Below, piece by piece: positions 53,738 through 63,170 of a DNA stretch of 64,000 bases. Positions within the stretch are counted from its first letter, which is position 1, and each line of letters opens with the position of its first letter. Source of the DNA: Solihabitans fulvus (GTDB taxonomy: Bacteria > Actinomycetota > Actinomycetes > Mycobacteriales > Pseudonocardiaceae). The stretch is taken from contig NZ_VUOB01000010.1 in the NCBI RefSeq assembly GCF_008386585.1, positions 1 through 64,000 on the forward strand, in the 5' to 3' direction. The notes beneath the pieces were generated by a model. That model was not told the origin of the DNA. It saw nothing but the letters and a program-made list of their open reading frames with translations, and searched no databases. The position numbers were made by a program, and so were the translations under genes.

Positions 53738-56700
53738 TCAGGTAACTCCTGATCGTGATCGTGACGTCGCCGTTCGGCCACTCTTGCACCCAGCGTGCCT
53801 CGAACGTGTGCGGCACATCCGCTCCGGGGTCGTACAGAGCGAACGTGTTGAACTGATCGACTTTACCGCCGTTATCCAGGAAGTCGCTCACGTCCCGTTC
53901 CATCTGCCACCAGGTCTCCTCCGGGACGAAGGCAGGCCGGTTGTTGGCCTGGTTCTGGTCGCGCTGCTGGGTGGACTGGTTGCCGCCCTCACCGGGACCA
54001 CCGAACTCGTTGCCCTTGTGGTGACCGCCGTCGGCCACGTTCTTGAGATCCTCCACTTGCAGACCAGACTGCCGGTCGAGGTGCGTCTTGGGCAGGCCCG
54101 TTGCCTTGTCGATCTGGACCTCCCGGCCGGCCTGCCGACCGACCTCGCCCTGGGCCGACTCGTCCCGGCGGATGTCCATGTTGTTGCCGGGTTCCAGCCT
54201 GCTGGTCGTGGCCTCCGTGTGGCCGTTCTCGTTGGTCCGCAACATCGTCGCGCCATCGTCCACGCGGACCGTGGTGTTGGGCGGGAGGTTGTTGAGGTCC
54301 GCGTTGAACGGCGCGTAGGTGTGCACGAACGCGACCTCGCCGTTGGCGTCGGTCTGGAACGTGCCGTACCCGTGGCCGTCCTCGTCGACGAGGTTGAAAC
54401 GCGTGTCCGGCGGCAGCTCCCGGTCCGAGAAGGTCTTGTTGCCCCCGAACGGCGAGAGGGCGTCGCGCTGCTGGTCGGCCGTCCAATGCGTCGTGTCGCC
54501 GTCCGTCGGGGTGACGACCTTGATCTTCTTGTTGTTGGCGTCGCGGCCCTCGGACTGGGTGAGTTCCACCTCGCCCTTGGCCGGCGCAGGCCAGCCGCTG
54601 GCCGGGTCCTTGCCCATCGGGGTGCCGTCGCGCCCGGTGATCCCGTAGAAGCCGTCCGGCGTGACCTGCGCGTGCGCCGGCGCGTTGCCGATCTCGGGGT
54701 TGGTCCTGGCGCGCTGCCCGGAGTGCGTGTCGATGTACTCGATCCGCCGGTCGTCGCCCGTGATGAACGTGCCCCTTGGCTGGCCGTTCTTGTCCTTCAC
54801 GTTGTACTCGGTGTTGGCGTCCAGCTTCGGCTTGCCGGCCGCGGTCTCCTGCTTGTCACTGAAGGCCGTGCGGTCGGTCGGCTGAAGGCCCTGAATCTTC
54901 TTCGGGGCGGTCGAGTCGACGTCGGTGGTCTTGGTCGCCGTCGGCCGGTTGTCGGGCACCGCGGGCTCGGAGTGGCCGTTCGCCTCGACCCGGTACTGCT
55001 GGTAGAGCGGGCCCTTCTCGACGCGGTAGTTGGTGTCCTTGATCTGGTTCGCCAGCTCGGGGTTGGCGCCGACGCCGTCGATCCGCTCCGGCGCGCTCAC
55101 CCACTTGACCGCACCGTTGGCGTCGGTCTGGATCGTCGCCTGGTGGTTGCCGTCGTGGTCTTCCACCGTGATGCGGGTGTTCTTGGGCAGGTCGGTGCGG
55201 TCGCTGAACGTCTCCCCCGGCATCGAGGCCTGCCTGGTCTCCCGGTTGACAGGCTCCGGCGGCGTTTCGATGAGCTTGGGCTTGGAGACGCCGCCCGTGT
55301 TATCCCTGACGTACCCGCCGTTGCCGTCGGAAACGAAGGCCTGGTCCCGATTCCCGCTGTGCACCCGGTACTCGGCCCCGGGCATCGGGTGGGTGATCTC
55401 CGGGTTGGTCTCGCTGCGCTTGTTGGGATTGTTCGCCTCGACCGAGACGTTGCCGTTCTCGTCGACGTACACCTTGCTGCGGACGTTGCCGTCCGCGTCG
55501 TGCACGGTGTAGGTGGTGTCCGGTTCGAGCGTCACCTTGTCCGTGCGGAAGATCGACTCGTCGTGGCCGAGCGTCGTGACGTCCTCGTGGTTCAGGGTGA
55601 GCGGCGGCTCCCACGTATCAGCCGACCGCGCCTGCGGCCCGAGATCGTCGGCGTGACCGGGGCCGTGCTCGCCGGCGTCGCCGGGGTGCGCGTGGTCGTC
55701 GCCGTGCTGCAAGTGGTCGGCCAGGTCGCCGGTCGGCGTGTGGCCGGGCGGGAAGCCGTGCTCGCCGATGGGCTCCGCGGTGCCGTCCGGGTGGAACGAC
55801 TGCCAGCCGCCGTCCGGCGGGATGTTCGGTTCCGTGCGGCCGTTGACCTCGTGGCCGCCCGCCGAGTAGACGTTGCCGTCCTTGTCCGACCACAACAGGT
55901 TGTCCGGCGCGATGACCTCGACGCCCATCCTGCGGGAGAGCTCGGCGGCGAACCCGCGCGGGTCGGCGCCCGCGTCACACATCAACGCCCTGATCGGCTG
56001 GCCCTCGCGGTAGGTCGGGTCGCTCCGCAGGAGCGTCTCGATCTCGTCCATCGAGTAATGCTTGCCGCCGATGAACCCGCCGTTGCGGTCACCGTGCATG
56101 TCCAGCGAGAAGCGCCCGTCCGCGTCGGGTGCGACCAGGTCGCCCAGCCGCCGGAGGTTCTCCTCGGTGTGGAACGACCGTCCGCCGTCCGTGACCCTGC
56201 CGACCTCCGCCGCCGCGTGGAGTTCCTTCGGCAGCTCGGGGCCGATCTCGCCGTTGGGGCCGGTGAGGTGGGTCGGCGCCTCGTGCTGGTCCGGGTGCTG
56301 CTGGTCCGGGTGCTGCTGGTCGCCGGTCGGGTGTTCCTGGGTTGGCGACTCGGTGGTGGGGTGCTCGCCGGTCGGGTGTTCGCCGGTCGGCGTTTCGGTG
56401 GTCGGGTGCTCGCCGGTCGGGTGTTCGCCGGTCGGCGTTTCGGTGGTCGGGTGCTCGCCGGTCGGGTGCTCGCCGGTCGGCGTCTCGGTGGTCGGCGTCT
56501 CGGTGGTCGGCGGCTCGGTGGTGGGGTGCTCGCCGGTCGTCGAGGGGTGCTGCTCGCCGGGCGGCGTGGCCGTCGGCTGGTCGGGGTGCGGGGTCTTCGC
56601 GTCGGAGACGTTGACCTCGGGCGGGGTGCGGAGGTTGCCGTCCGCGTCCCGGGTGCCGAACTCCGCCGGCAGCACCTTGCCGTCCGTCGGGATGTGGTCG

Positions 56701-59700
56701 ACCTCGTGGATCATGTCGTTGCGGAACAGATCCTTGACCGTCAGGTTCTTCGCGCCGTCGGCCGCGAGCGCCGGATCGAACACCAGCTTGACCTGGCGGG
56801 CGCCGCCCTCCTGGCCGAACCAAGGGGCGACCTCGGCCATGCTGACCTTGATCGGCCGGTCGAGGACGTAGACGTGGTAGCCGTTGCCGATGCTGTCCGG
56901 CAGGATCGCCCGCTCGCCGTAGCCGTAGGGCGTGCCGTCCGGGCGCAGCGGCGACAGGAACTCGCCGTTCGGGCCGCCGAAGCGGTCCAACACCGTGCCC
57001 GCCGGCAGTTCCACGATCTCCGGCGGCTTGAGCGCGCCCTCGTTCGGCGGCCAGTCGGTCTTGCTGAAGTCACCGCCAGGCTGGAACTCGTCGTTGAACG
57101 ACTCGCGGCTGTCGTGGTCCTTGCCCCACGGCGTGTAGTCCGGCTCGACGAGCGCGGCGGCGCGCTCGTCGTAGGTGCCGATCACCCGGTCGTTGGGTCC
57201 GGTGCTGTCGTGCAGCGAGTGGAAGTCGCCGGGCTGCGCGTGCTCGTGCAGGCCCATCGGGTCGCCGTCGAAGTTCTTGTGCGGCAGGCTGCTCGGGTCG
57301 GGAGCCGGGCCGCGAGAAGCCGGCGCGAGGTCGGGCTCGTGCCCGGCCGGGGCGTGCTGGCCGTCGGTCGGGTGGTCCGGCCACTGGTGCTCGCCGGTCG
57401 CGCCTTCGTGTTGCGCCGCAGCGTGTTGCAGGTTCTCGTCGACCAGGTGGTTGCCGTTGGTTGGCTCGTGCGGAGTGCCGGTCTGCTCGTGCTGGCCGGC
57501 GGGCTGCTCGTGCGCCGGCGAGCCCTCGGGACGCGTGCCTTCTGGGCGCTGGCCCTCGGGACGCTGACCGGGAGCCTCGTCGGCCGCGTGCCGGCCGGCG
57601 GGCGCCTCGCGACCGGGCTGGCCGGACTCGGGACGCGGGGTGTTCTCGCCAGGACGCGGAGTCGTGCCCTCGGGACGCGGCTGCGTGCCCTCCGGACGCG
57701 GGCCAGTGCCTTCCGGACGGGGGCCAGTGCCTTCCGGACGAGGACCGGTGCCCTCGGGACGCGGCGCGGTCTCCCCAGGGCGAGGAGTCGTGCCCTCTGG
57801 GCGCGGCTGCGTGCCCTCGGGACGCGGGCCGGTGCCTTCGGGGCGCGGCGCTGTGCCCTCGGGACGAGGAGTCGCGCCTTCGGGTCGCGGCGCGGTCTCG
57901 CCGGGACGCGGGGTCGTGCCTTCCGGACGCGGCGTGCCCTCGGGACGCGGGCCAGTGCCCTCCGGACGGGGCTGCGTGCCCTCCGGGCGCGGGGCGGTCT
58001 CGCCGGGACGTGGGGCGTTCTCGCCCACGTGCGTAGCGGCCGGGCCGGGACGCGGGCCGGACTCGCCGGGACGCGGCGTGTTCTCGCCGACCCTCGGCGT
58101 GTCCTGACCGGCACGCATCGCCGCCGAGCCAGGGCGCGGGGTCCCCTCGCCGGGACGCGAACCCGACTCGCCGGGGCGCGGCGTGCCGTCGCCAGGTCGG
58201 GGAGCGGTGTCGCTGACGCGCGGGGTGTCCTGACCGGCACGCATGGCGGCCGAACCAGGACGCGGTGTCGCCTCACCGGGACGCTGACCGGGCTCGCCGA
58301 CGCGCGGCGTGTCCTGGCCGGCACGCATCGCGGCCGAACCCGGACGCGGACCGGACTCACCGGGACGCGGCGTGTTCTCGCCGACGCGCGGCGTGTCCTG
58401 ACCGGCACGCGTCGCCGCCGAACCCGGACGCGGACCGGACTCACCGGGACGCGGCGTGTTCTCGCCGACGCGCGGGGAGTCCTGACCGGCACGCGTCGCG
58501 GCCGGGCCGGGGCGCGGGCCGGACTCGCCGGGATGCGGTTGCGCGCCGGTGGGGCCGAAACCGCCGCCGCCGGTGGGGCCGAACTCCCCGGTCGGACCGA
58601 AGGACGACCCCTGGTTGGCTGGGCCGCGCTGTTCCGGCATGGCCGGCTGCTGCCCGCCGTCGCCGTAGGGACGGCTCGGCGCGATGGGCTCCGCGCTGGC
58701 TCCCGCCGCTTCGGTGCCCTGCGATCGCCGTCCGCCGGTCTGCTCTGGCGGCGTGAAGCCTTGGTTGCGCGGGCCGCCGGAGTTCAGCGAGCCCTCGGAG
58801 TGCGCGAACAAGTTGGAGGACTGCGCCGACGGGCCACGGCCACCGCCGCCAGCTCCGCCGCCCGCCGCGCCACCGGGTGCGCCGCCGCCGCCCATGAAGC
58901 CGCCTGGCGCACCTCCCGGAGCGCCGCCGGGACCGGCCGTGCCGGGCCGTTGCTGCTCGCCGGGGTGCGTTTCGAAGCCGTTGCCGCCGGTCGGGGCCGG
59001 ACGGTTGTCAACCGGCGCGGAGGCCGCGCTGGCCGCTGCCGGGCGCGGTTCGCCACCGGGGTGACCGGGCACGGGCGCCTCGCCGCCGGGGTGGGAGATT
59101 CCCGGGGTCGGGCCGCCCACGTGACCGGGCACGGGTGCCTGGCCGCCGGGGTGCTGGACTCCTGGCGTCGGCGCCTGGCCGCCGGGGTGGCCGGGCACGG
59201 GTGCCTGGCTCTCGGGGTGTGCCGAACCGCCGGGCATCGGCCGGCCAGCGGCCGGATCCCCTTGCGGCGCATGGTTTCCGTTCGACGAACCGCCCAGTGC
59301 CGGCTCGCCGGTCCTCGGCGCGCCGGTCCCGCCGAGGGGCCGGTCGCTGGTCTGGTGCGAACCGCCCGCGAAGTTGCTCGGCGCGCGCTCGGACCCGCCT
59401 GGCACGCCGCCGCCGAGCCGCTCGGGCGTCGGCCGCATGCCGCCGCCGGCCGGCTGGCCGCCCGGCCGCTCGGACCCGATCGGCGCGCGCTCACCGCCGC
59501 CGACACCGGACTGCCTCGGCGCGCCCGTGTTCTCGGGCGCGGTCGCGGCGCGCTCGCCGCCACCGCCCATCCTCGGCGCGCCGGAACCGGCCGACGGCCG
59601 GTCGGATCCGGCCGCGACGCGCTCGCCAGCAGGGGTACCGCCGGACTGCCGTGGCGCGCTGCCCTGGGCCGGGTCGCTCGCCCGCGGCGTGCCGGCGCTC

Positions 59701-61163
59701 GCCGCCGGACGCTCGGACGCCGCAGCGGGACGCTCGGACGCGGCCGCCGGACGCTCCGCGACACTCGGCCTGCTCGCGCCGGACGACCCGGTCGACCCGG
59801 TGGATCCCGTGGAGGGCCTCGACTCGGTCGACGCGTGGCCGCCGGAGCCGCCCGGCGCGGAGAACCCGCCGCCGCCCTGCGAAGGAATCCCTCCGCCGCC
59901 GGAGGGCACGTGCTGCTCTCCGCCGCCGTTGCTCCCGATGGTCGGCGTCTCGCGCACCCTCGGCTCGGCGGTCGCGGTCGCGCCCGAGGTGCTGGTGCTC
60001 GGCGACTCGTGGGTGCCGACCGGGTTCAGGCCCTCGCGGTTGACCGCGCCGCCGCCACCGGTGCCGCCGCCGCCCGTGCCACCACCGGTGCCGCCACCGG
60101 AGCCGGAACCGCCGCCGGTCCCAGAGGGCTCGTGCACGGTCGGCGGCTCGGACACGTGGCCCCCGCCGGAGCCGGAACCCGAGCCAGAGCCGGAACCAGA
60201 ACCCGAGCCGGAGCCAGAACCAGAACCCGACTCGCCGCTGCCCGGCTCGTGGCCGGAGCCGGACCCGTGGCCGGGCGCGCCGGTCGGCGCCGACTCACCA
60301 GGCGGCGTCCCGACGTGCACCGGGTCGACCTTGAGGTGCTCCGCCGCGCCGCCGACGCCGCCGCCGACTGCTCCGGAGGTGGCGCCGAACAGCAGGCCCT
60401 TCGCGTCGATCGACTGGCCGGTCGCCGCCGCCGTGAGGCCGGTGATGGCGACGCCCTCGACGGCGCCCTTCGCCGCGCCGAACGCGGTCGCGCCGAGCAT
60501 TCCGGTGCCGGGCAGCTTGACGCCCGCGGACAGGCCGCCGACCGCGCCCGAGATCGCGCCCGAGATGGCCGCGCCCTTGGTCTTGTCCCAGTCCCAGTTC
60601 TTGCGGTCGCCCTTGAGCATCTGCACGCCCTGGATCGCGGCGTCGATACCCACCGAGATCACGACGTTCTTGATGATCGCCATGACCAGTTCCTTGAACG
60701 CGAACTGGACGACGAGTCTGGTCGCCTGTTGGGCGATGGGGATGCCGGCGGTCGACGCGCCGAAGGTCTCGATGGCGTTGGCGATCAGTGTGGCGATCGT
60801 GATCGCCAGCATGATCAGCGACGCGATGATCGAGAGTTTCGTGTACTCGATCTCCAGCGCGGAGTTCGAGCAACTGTCCGCGAGCTGCTCGCAGACCTTC
60901 TGGAGCTTGGGCAGGTAGGAATCGTCACCGTCGGTGAACTTCTTCCAGTACTCCTGGAAGTTTTCCGCGGCCTGGCCGGTCTGCGCGGCCACCACCATGC
61001 TCGCGGACTTGTTGCCCTCGTCGATGGTCTCCTTGATGCCGGCGGCCGCAGCCTTCCAGGCATCGGCCAATCTGCGCAGGGCGGTCTCGTCGCCCTCCGG
61101 CCAGCTCTGCCCGACCACGATCGGAAAGAGCCAGGTGACCTCGCTCGGGATCTCGATTCCCAC
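53700..61163 (-). CDS. Giant polymorphic toxin: TNT, protease-like and endonuclease domains
   Basis: 2487 residues. Residues 1-285: helical WXG/CpnT-like head with membrane helix LSIIASLIMLAITIATLIAN and Gly-zipper segments. About 290-1285: disordered Gly/Pro/Ser repeats, including (GS)n, RAGQDTPRVGE and PRPEGT units. TNT domain about 1370-1470 with Arg1394, Arg1418, His1430 and Gln1451 matching the NAD+ glycohydrolase. A TTETPTGEHPTGEHP linker follows. Residues about 1650-1790 form a His/Cys domain (MHGDRNGG, His1690; LMCDAGAD, Cys1729) resembling clan-CD autoprocessing proteases. Four beta-rich modules (FSDR..L..TR..V.D.DG) follow, then a C-terminal DNA/RNA non-specific endonuclease-like domain with DGGHHKGNEFGGPGEGGNQ (His2381). 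GTG start with GGGGAG upstream. Confidence 0.88.
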   Translation of the reverse strand: MGIEIPSEVTWLFPIVVGQSWPEGDETALRRLADAWKAAAAGIKETIDEGNKSASMVVAAQTGQAAENFQEYWKKFTDGDDSYLPKLQKVCEQLADSCSNSALEIEYTKLSIIASLIMLAITIATLIANAIETFGASTAGIPIAQQATRLVVQFAFKELVMAIIKNVVISVGIDAAIQGVQMLKGDRKNWDWDKTKGAAISGAISGAVGGLSAGVKLPGTGMLGATAFGAAKGAVEGVAITGLTAAATGQSIDAKGLLFGATSGAVGGGVGGAAEHLKVDPVHVGTPPGESAPTGAPGHGSGSGHEPGSGESGSGSGSGSGSGSGSGSGSGSGGGHVSEPPTVHEPSGTGGGSGSGGGTGGGTGGGGTGGGGAVNREGLNPVGTHESPSTSTSGATATAEPRVRETPTIGSNGGGEQHVPSGGGGIPSQGGGGFSAPGGSGGHASTESRPSTGSTGSTGSSGASRPSVAERPAAASERPAAASERPAASAGTPRASDPAQGSAPRQSGGTPAGERVAAGSDRPSAGSGAPRMGGGGERAATAPENTGAPRQSGVGGGERAPIGSERPGGQPAGGGMRPTPERLGGGVPGGSERAPSNFAGGSHQTSDRPLGGTGAPRTGEPALGGSSNGNHAPQGDPAAGRPMPGGSAHPESQAPVPGHPGGQAPTPGVQHPGGQAPVPGHVGGPTPGISHPGGEAPVPGHPGGEPRPAAASAASAPVDNRPAPTGGNGFETHPGEQQRPGTAGPGGAPGGAPGGFMGGGGAPGGAAGGGAGGGGRGPSAQSSNLFAHSEGSLNSGGPRNQGFTPPEQTGGRRSQGTEAAGASAEPIAPSRPYGDGGQQPAMPEQRGPANQGSSFGPTGEFGPTGGGGFGPTGAQPHPGESGPRPGPAATRAGQDSPRVGENTPRPGESGPRPGSAATRAGQDTPRVGENTPRPGESGPRPGSAAMRAGQDTPRVGEPGQRPGEATPRPGSAAMRAGQDTPRVSDTAPRPGDGTPRPGESGSRPGEGTPRPGSAAMRAGQDTPRVGENTPRPGESGPRPGPAATHVGENAPRPGETAPRPEGTQPRPEGTGPRPEGTPRPEGTTPRPGETAPRPEGATPRPEGTAPRPEGTGPRPEGTQPRPEGTTPRPGETAPRPEGTGPRPEGTGPRPEGTGPRPEGTQPRPEGTTPRPGENTPRPESGQPGREAPAGRHAADEAPGQRPEGQRPEGTRPEGSPAHEQPAGQHEQTGTPHEPTNGNHLVDENLQHAAAQHEGATGEHQWPDHPTDGQHAPAGHEPDLAPASRGPAPDPSSLPHKNFDGDPMGLHEHAQPGDFHSLHDSTGPNDRVIGTYDERAAALVEPDYTPWGKDHDSRESFNDEFQPGGDFSKTDWPPNEGALKPPEIVELPAGTVLDRFGGPNGEFLSPLRPDGTPYGYGERAILPDSIGNGYHVYVLDRPIKVSMAEVAPWFGQEGGARQVKLVFDPALAADGAKNLTVKDLFRNDMIHEVDHIPTDGKVLPAEFGTRDADGNLRTPPEVNVSDAKTPHPDQPTATPPGEQHPSTTGEHPTTEPPTTETPTTETPTGEHPTGEHPTTETPTGEHPTGEHPTTETPTGEHPTGEHPTTESPTQEHPTGDQQHPDQQHPDQHEAPTHLTGPNGEIGPELPKELHAAAEVGRVTDGGRSFHTEENLRRLGDLVAPDADGRFSLDMHGDRNGGFIGGKHYSMDEIETLLRSDPTYREGQPIRALMCDAGADPRGFAAELSRRMGVEVIAPDNLLWSDKDGNVYSAGGHEVNGRTEPNIPPDGGWQSFHPDGTAEPIGEHGFPPGHTPTGDLADHLQHGDDHAHPGDAGEHGPGHADDLGPQARSADTWEPPLTLNHEDVTTLGHDESIFRTDKVTLEPDTTYTVHDADGNVRSKVYVDENGNVSVEANNPNKRSETNPEITHPMPGAEYRVHSGNRDQAFVSDGNGGYVRDNTGGVSKPKLIETPPEPVNRETRQASMPGETFSDRTDLPKNTRITVEDHDGNHQATIQTDANGAVKWVSAPERIDGVGANPELANQIKDTNYRVEKGPLYQQYRVEANGHSEPAVPDNRPTATKTTDVDSTAPKKIQGLQPTDRTAFSDKQETAAGKPKLDANTEYNVKDKNGQPRGTFITGDDRRIEYIDTHSGQRARTNPEIGNAPAHAQVTPDGFYGITGRDGTPMGKDPASGWPAPAKGEVELTQSEGRDANNKKIKVVTPTDGDTTHWTADQQRDALSPFGGNKTFSDRELPPDTRFNLVDEDGHGYGTFQTDANGEVAFVHTYAPFNADLNNLPPNTTVRVDDGATMLRTNENGHTEATTSRLEPGNNMDIRRDESAQGEVGRQAGREVQIDKATGLPKTHLDRQSGLQVEDLKNVADGGHHKGNEFGGPGEGGNQSTQQRDQNQANNRPAFVPEETWWQMERDVSDFLDNGGKVDQFNTFALYDPGADVPHTFEARWVQEWPNGDVTITIRSYLNEHNAALWPANF
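56340..56530 (-). repeat. TETPTGEHPTGEHP repeats in the giant toxin
   Basis: Perfect or near-perfect 42-base units linking the TNT and protease-like domains, three to four copies; high DNA identity suggests recent expansion. Confidence 0.85.
57600..58540 (-). repeat. PRPEGT and RAGQDTPRVGE repeat block in the giant toxin
   Basis: About 940 bases. Five copies of an RAGQD(T/S)PRV unit and more than fifteen of PRPEGx, the length of a flexible spacer before the TNT domain. Confidence 0.88.
60170..60245 (-). repeat. Ser-Gly dipeptide run in the giant toxin
   Basis: About a dozen Gly-Ser dipeptides encoded by GGNTCN pairs, at the head/spacer border. Confidence 0.85.
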
Positions 61164-61180
61164 CGGATTGCTCCCCAGAT

Positions 61181-61498
61181 CTAGTAAGTCGACTTGACGC
61201 CGTGGGCGTTGCCCGCGTCCGAACCGCCGTACGCGTCAGCCGACTGGTCAATGCCGGTGCGTATGTCGTTCATGGCCTGCACCATGCTCTTCAAGGCGTC
61301 GAGCGCGTTGGCCGAGTTGGGCCCGTACTCCTTGACGAACGCCTTGCCGGAGTCGTCGCCGCCCCAGCAGGTGCCCTCGCTGTCCAGGGCGTTCTGGAGC
61401 GTCGACCGGACCGCCTCGATCGCGTCGCCGGTGTGCGTGAAGCTGTCGCCGCCGCTGCGCAGCGCGGCGACATCGACCTCGTACCCGCCGCCGCTCAC
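61181..61498 (-). CDS. WXG100-family type VII substrate
   Basis: A 105-residue helical-hairpin protein with the W-G-G turn in the middle (EGTCWGGDDSGKAFVKEYG) between two helices. The C-terminal part ends DQSADAYGGSDAGNAHG. Expected to be secreted, probably as a dimer partner of the toxin head, as EsxE/EsxF accompany CpnT. GTG start at 61498 or 61501, overlapping the stop of the previous gene as GTGGTGA; the toxin starts 17 bases after its stop. Confidence 0.87.
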   Translation of the reverse strand: MSGGGYEVDVAALRSGGDSFTHTGDAIEAVRSTLQNALDSEGTCWGGDDSGKAFVKEYGPNSANALDALKSMVQAMNDIRTGIDQSADAYGGSDAGNAHGVKSTY

Positions 61499-62001
61499 CA
61501 CGAAGTCCTCTCCATGAAGCCGCCCTCTTCGTCGTCATCGGCCGGGCGAGCGCGCCGCTGCGGCGCTTCCGCGCTTGGCTGCGGCAGCGGCGGGACCGGC
61601 GGGATCAGGTCCTTCATCGACGGCAGGCCCGGCAGCATCTCGGACAGGTCGATCGAGGGGCCGTCCTGGAGCGGCTCGAACGCCTCGGACACCTGGGCGC
61701 GCGCCTTGCCCGCGGCCTGGAGGATCGTCTCGGTCGCGGTCCTGGCCAGCTTCTCCGGGGTGCTGCGCTCGAACGAGCTCGGCGCGAACTCCAGCTTGGT
61801 GAGCACGCCGGTCGCGTCGACCGAGGCGCGCACGGTGCCGTCGGGCGAGACCGCGTCCGCGGTCACCGCGAACGCCTTCGCCTGCGTGTCCTTCAGCTCG
61901 TCGGTCTTCTTGCGCAGCTCGGCCAGCAGGCCGTCGACCTGCTCGCGCATCGCCGCGTTGCGGGCTTCGAGTTCCGCCCTGAGTCCGCTTGGTTCGCTCA
62001 C
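61495..62001 (-). CDS. YbaB/EbfC-like protein of the toxin cassette
   Basis: A 168-residue protein paralogous in layout to the one at 11345. Helix LRAELEARNAAMREQVDGLLAELRKKTDEL, beta-segment AVSPDGTVRASVDATGVLTKLEF, then helix LARTATETILQAAGKARAQVSEAF, and a Pro-rich tail ending MERTSW. First gene of the toxin operon. GTG start with GAGGGG eight bases upstream and a SigM-like promoter 34 bases before it. Likely a chaperone or secretion partner; inferred from neighbourhood. Confidence 0.82.
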   Translation of the reverse strand: MSEPSGLRAELEARNAAMREQVDGLLAELRKKTDELKDTQAKAFAVTADAVSPDGTVRASVDATGVLTKLEFAPSSFERSTPEKLARTATETILQAAGKARAQVSEAFEPLQDGPSIDLSEMLPGLPSMKDLIPPVPPLPQPSAEAPQRRARPADDDEEGGFMERTSW

Positions 62002-62034
62002 GGCTATCCCCTCAATCGGCCGTTCGTGTGGAGT

Positions 62035-62061
62035 TGACGCTAGAACAGCCCGCGCGGTTCC
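62035..62061 (-). promoter_or_regulatory. SigM-like promoter of the toxin operon
   Basis: On the minus strand GGAAC (62061-62057), 17 bases, CGTCA (62039-62035). This fits GGAAC-N16-18-CGTCR, the pattern recalled for M. tuberculosis SigM, which controls Esx genes. It would place the mRNA start about 27 bases before the GTG. Confidence 0.6.
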
Positions 62062-62165
62062 GGCGACTTTCCGACAACCTCGCGTTCGACACAGGTCACG
62101 TCGAATTCGGCCCGGGTTTGATCAACTGGGCATCGAGGTCGGTCGAACTCCCCGAGACTAGGTCA

Positions 62166-63170
62166 GTGCGTGCCACCGATGAGTCGCAGGCCGAGGCCGT
62201 CGAGTCCGAGACCGACTTCAGCACAGTGCGGAGGGTCGCCGGGGCCGCCCTCGCGGGGATCGGCGGCCTGGCGGTGGCCGGGGAGGGCAGGGTCAACGGC
62301 CAGCTCGGCGCCCAGTTGGGCGACGGCGTCGCCGCCGCGCTGTTCACCTTCGGCTCCGGGTTGCTGTTGCTGGTCGCCGCCGTCGCCGCGCTGCCGGCCG
62401 GCCGGCGGGGCGCGGCGCGGCTGCGCGCCGAGCTGCGCGGCGGCCGGTTGCGCTGGTGGCAGTGCCTCGGCGGGGTGTGCGGCGCGTTCCTGGTGACCAG
62501 CCAGGGCGTGACCATCGCGCTGCTCGGCGTCGCCGTCTTCACGGTCGCGGTGGTCGCCGGGCAGGTGGTGAGCAGCCTCGTGGTGGACCGGGCCGGGGTC
62601 GGGCCCGCTGGCCGGCAGCCGCTGACCGGGCCGAGGGTGGCCGGCGCGGCCCTCGCGGTGGTCGCCGTCGGCGTCGCGGTGTCCGGCGACTTCGGCAGGC
62701 CGAGCGTGCTGTGGCTGGCCGTGCTCCCGGCGCTCGCCGGCGTGGCGGTCGGCTGGCAGCAGGCGGTCAACGGCCTGGTCCGCAGGGCCGCCGGCAACAC
62801 GACGGTCGCCGCGATGGTCAACTTCGCGGTGGGGTTCGGCGCGCTGCTGCTCGTGTTCGGCGTCGACGTGCTGCTGCGCGGCACGCCGGCCGCCCCGCCC
62901 GGCCAGTGGTGGCTGTACACGGCGGGATGCCTGGCGATCGTCGCCATCGGCACGTCGGTCGGGGCGGTGCGGCTGATCGGCGTGCTGATGGTCGGGCTGT
63001 GCTCGGTGTCCGGCCAGCTCGTCGGCTCGTTGCTGCTCGACCTGTTCGCGCCGACCGCAGGCCACCGGCTCGGCCCGTCCAGCCTGATCGGCACGGGTCT
63101 CACCCTGGTCGCGGTCGGCGTCGCGGCCGTCCGCACGCGCCGAGCGGACCGAACACACGCTCTGCGATGA
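62166..63170 (+). CDS. DMT-superfamily (DUF606/YdcZ-type) membrane transporter
   Basis: A 334-residue protein with ten hydrophobic helices in two similar halves: [31 protein letters not shown] with the family's N-x-x-L-x-x-x-x-G-x-x-x-A-A motif, and [29 protein letters not shown] in the second half. Substrate unknown. GTG at 62166 chosen; the stop overlaps folD as ATGATG, so the pair is co-translated. Confidence 0.87.
   Translation: MRATDESQAEAVESETDFSTVRRVAGAALAGIGGLAVAGEGRVNGQLGAQLGDGVAAALFTFGSGLLLLVAAVAALPAGRRGAARLRAELRGGRLRWWQCLGGVCGAFLVTSQGVTIALLGVAVFTVAVVAGQVVSSLVVDRAGVGPAGRQPLTGPRVAGAALAVVAVGVAVSGDFGRPSVLWLAVLPALAGVAVGWQQAVNGLVRRAAGNTTVAAMVNFAVGFGALLLVFGVDVLLRGTPAAPPGQWWLYTAGCLAIVAIGTSVGAVRLIGVLMVGLCSVSGQLVGSLLLDLFAPTAGHRLGPSSLIGTGLTLVAVGVAAVRTRRADRTHALR

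Noticed and set aside
57600..58540. Regularly spaced repeats suggestive of a CRISPR array
   Set aside because: Units are in frame, lack unique spacers, and encode PRPEGT-type peptides.
53421..61184. A 2587-codon open frame on the plus strand opposite the giant toxin
   Set aside because: It is a mirror of biased third-position GC use in the toxin gene; composition is Arg/Val/Gly-rich with no domain, while the minus strand has recognisable domains, ribosome sites and overlaps.
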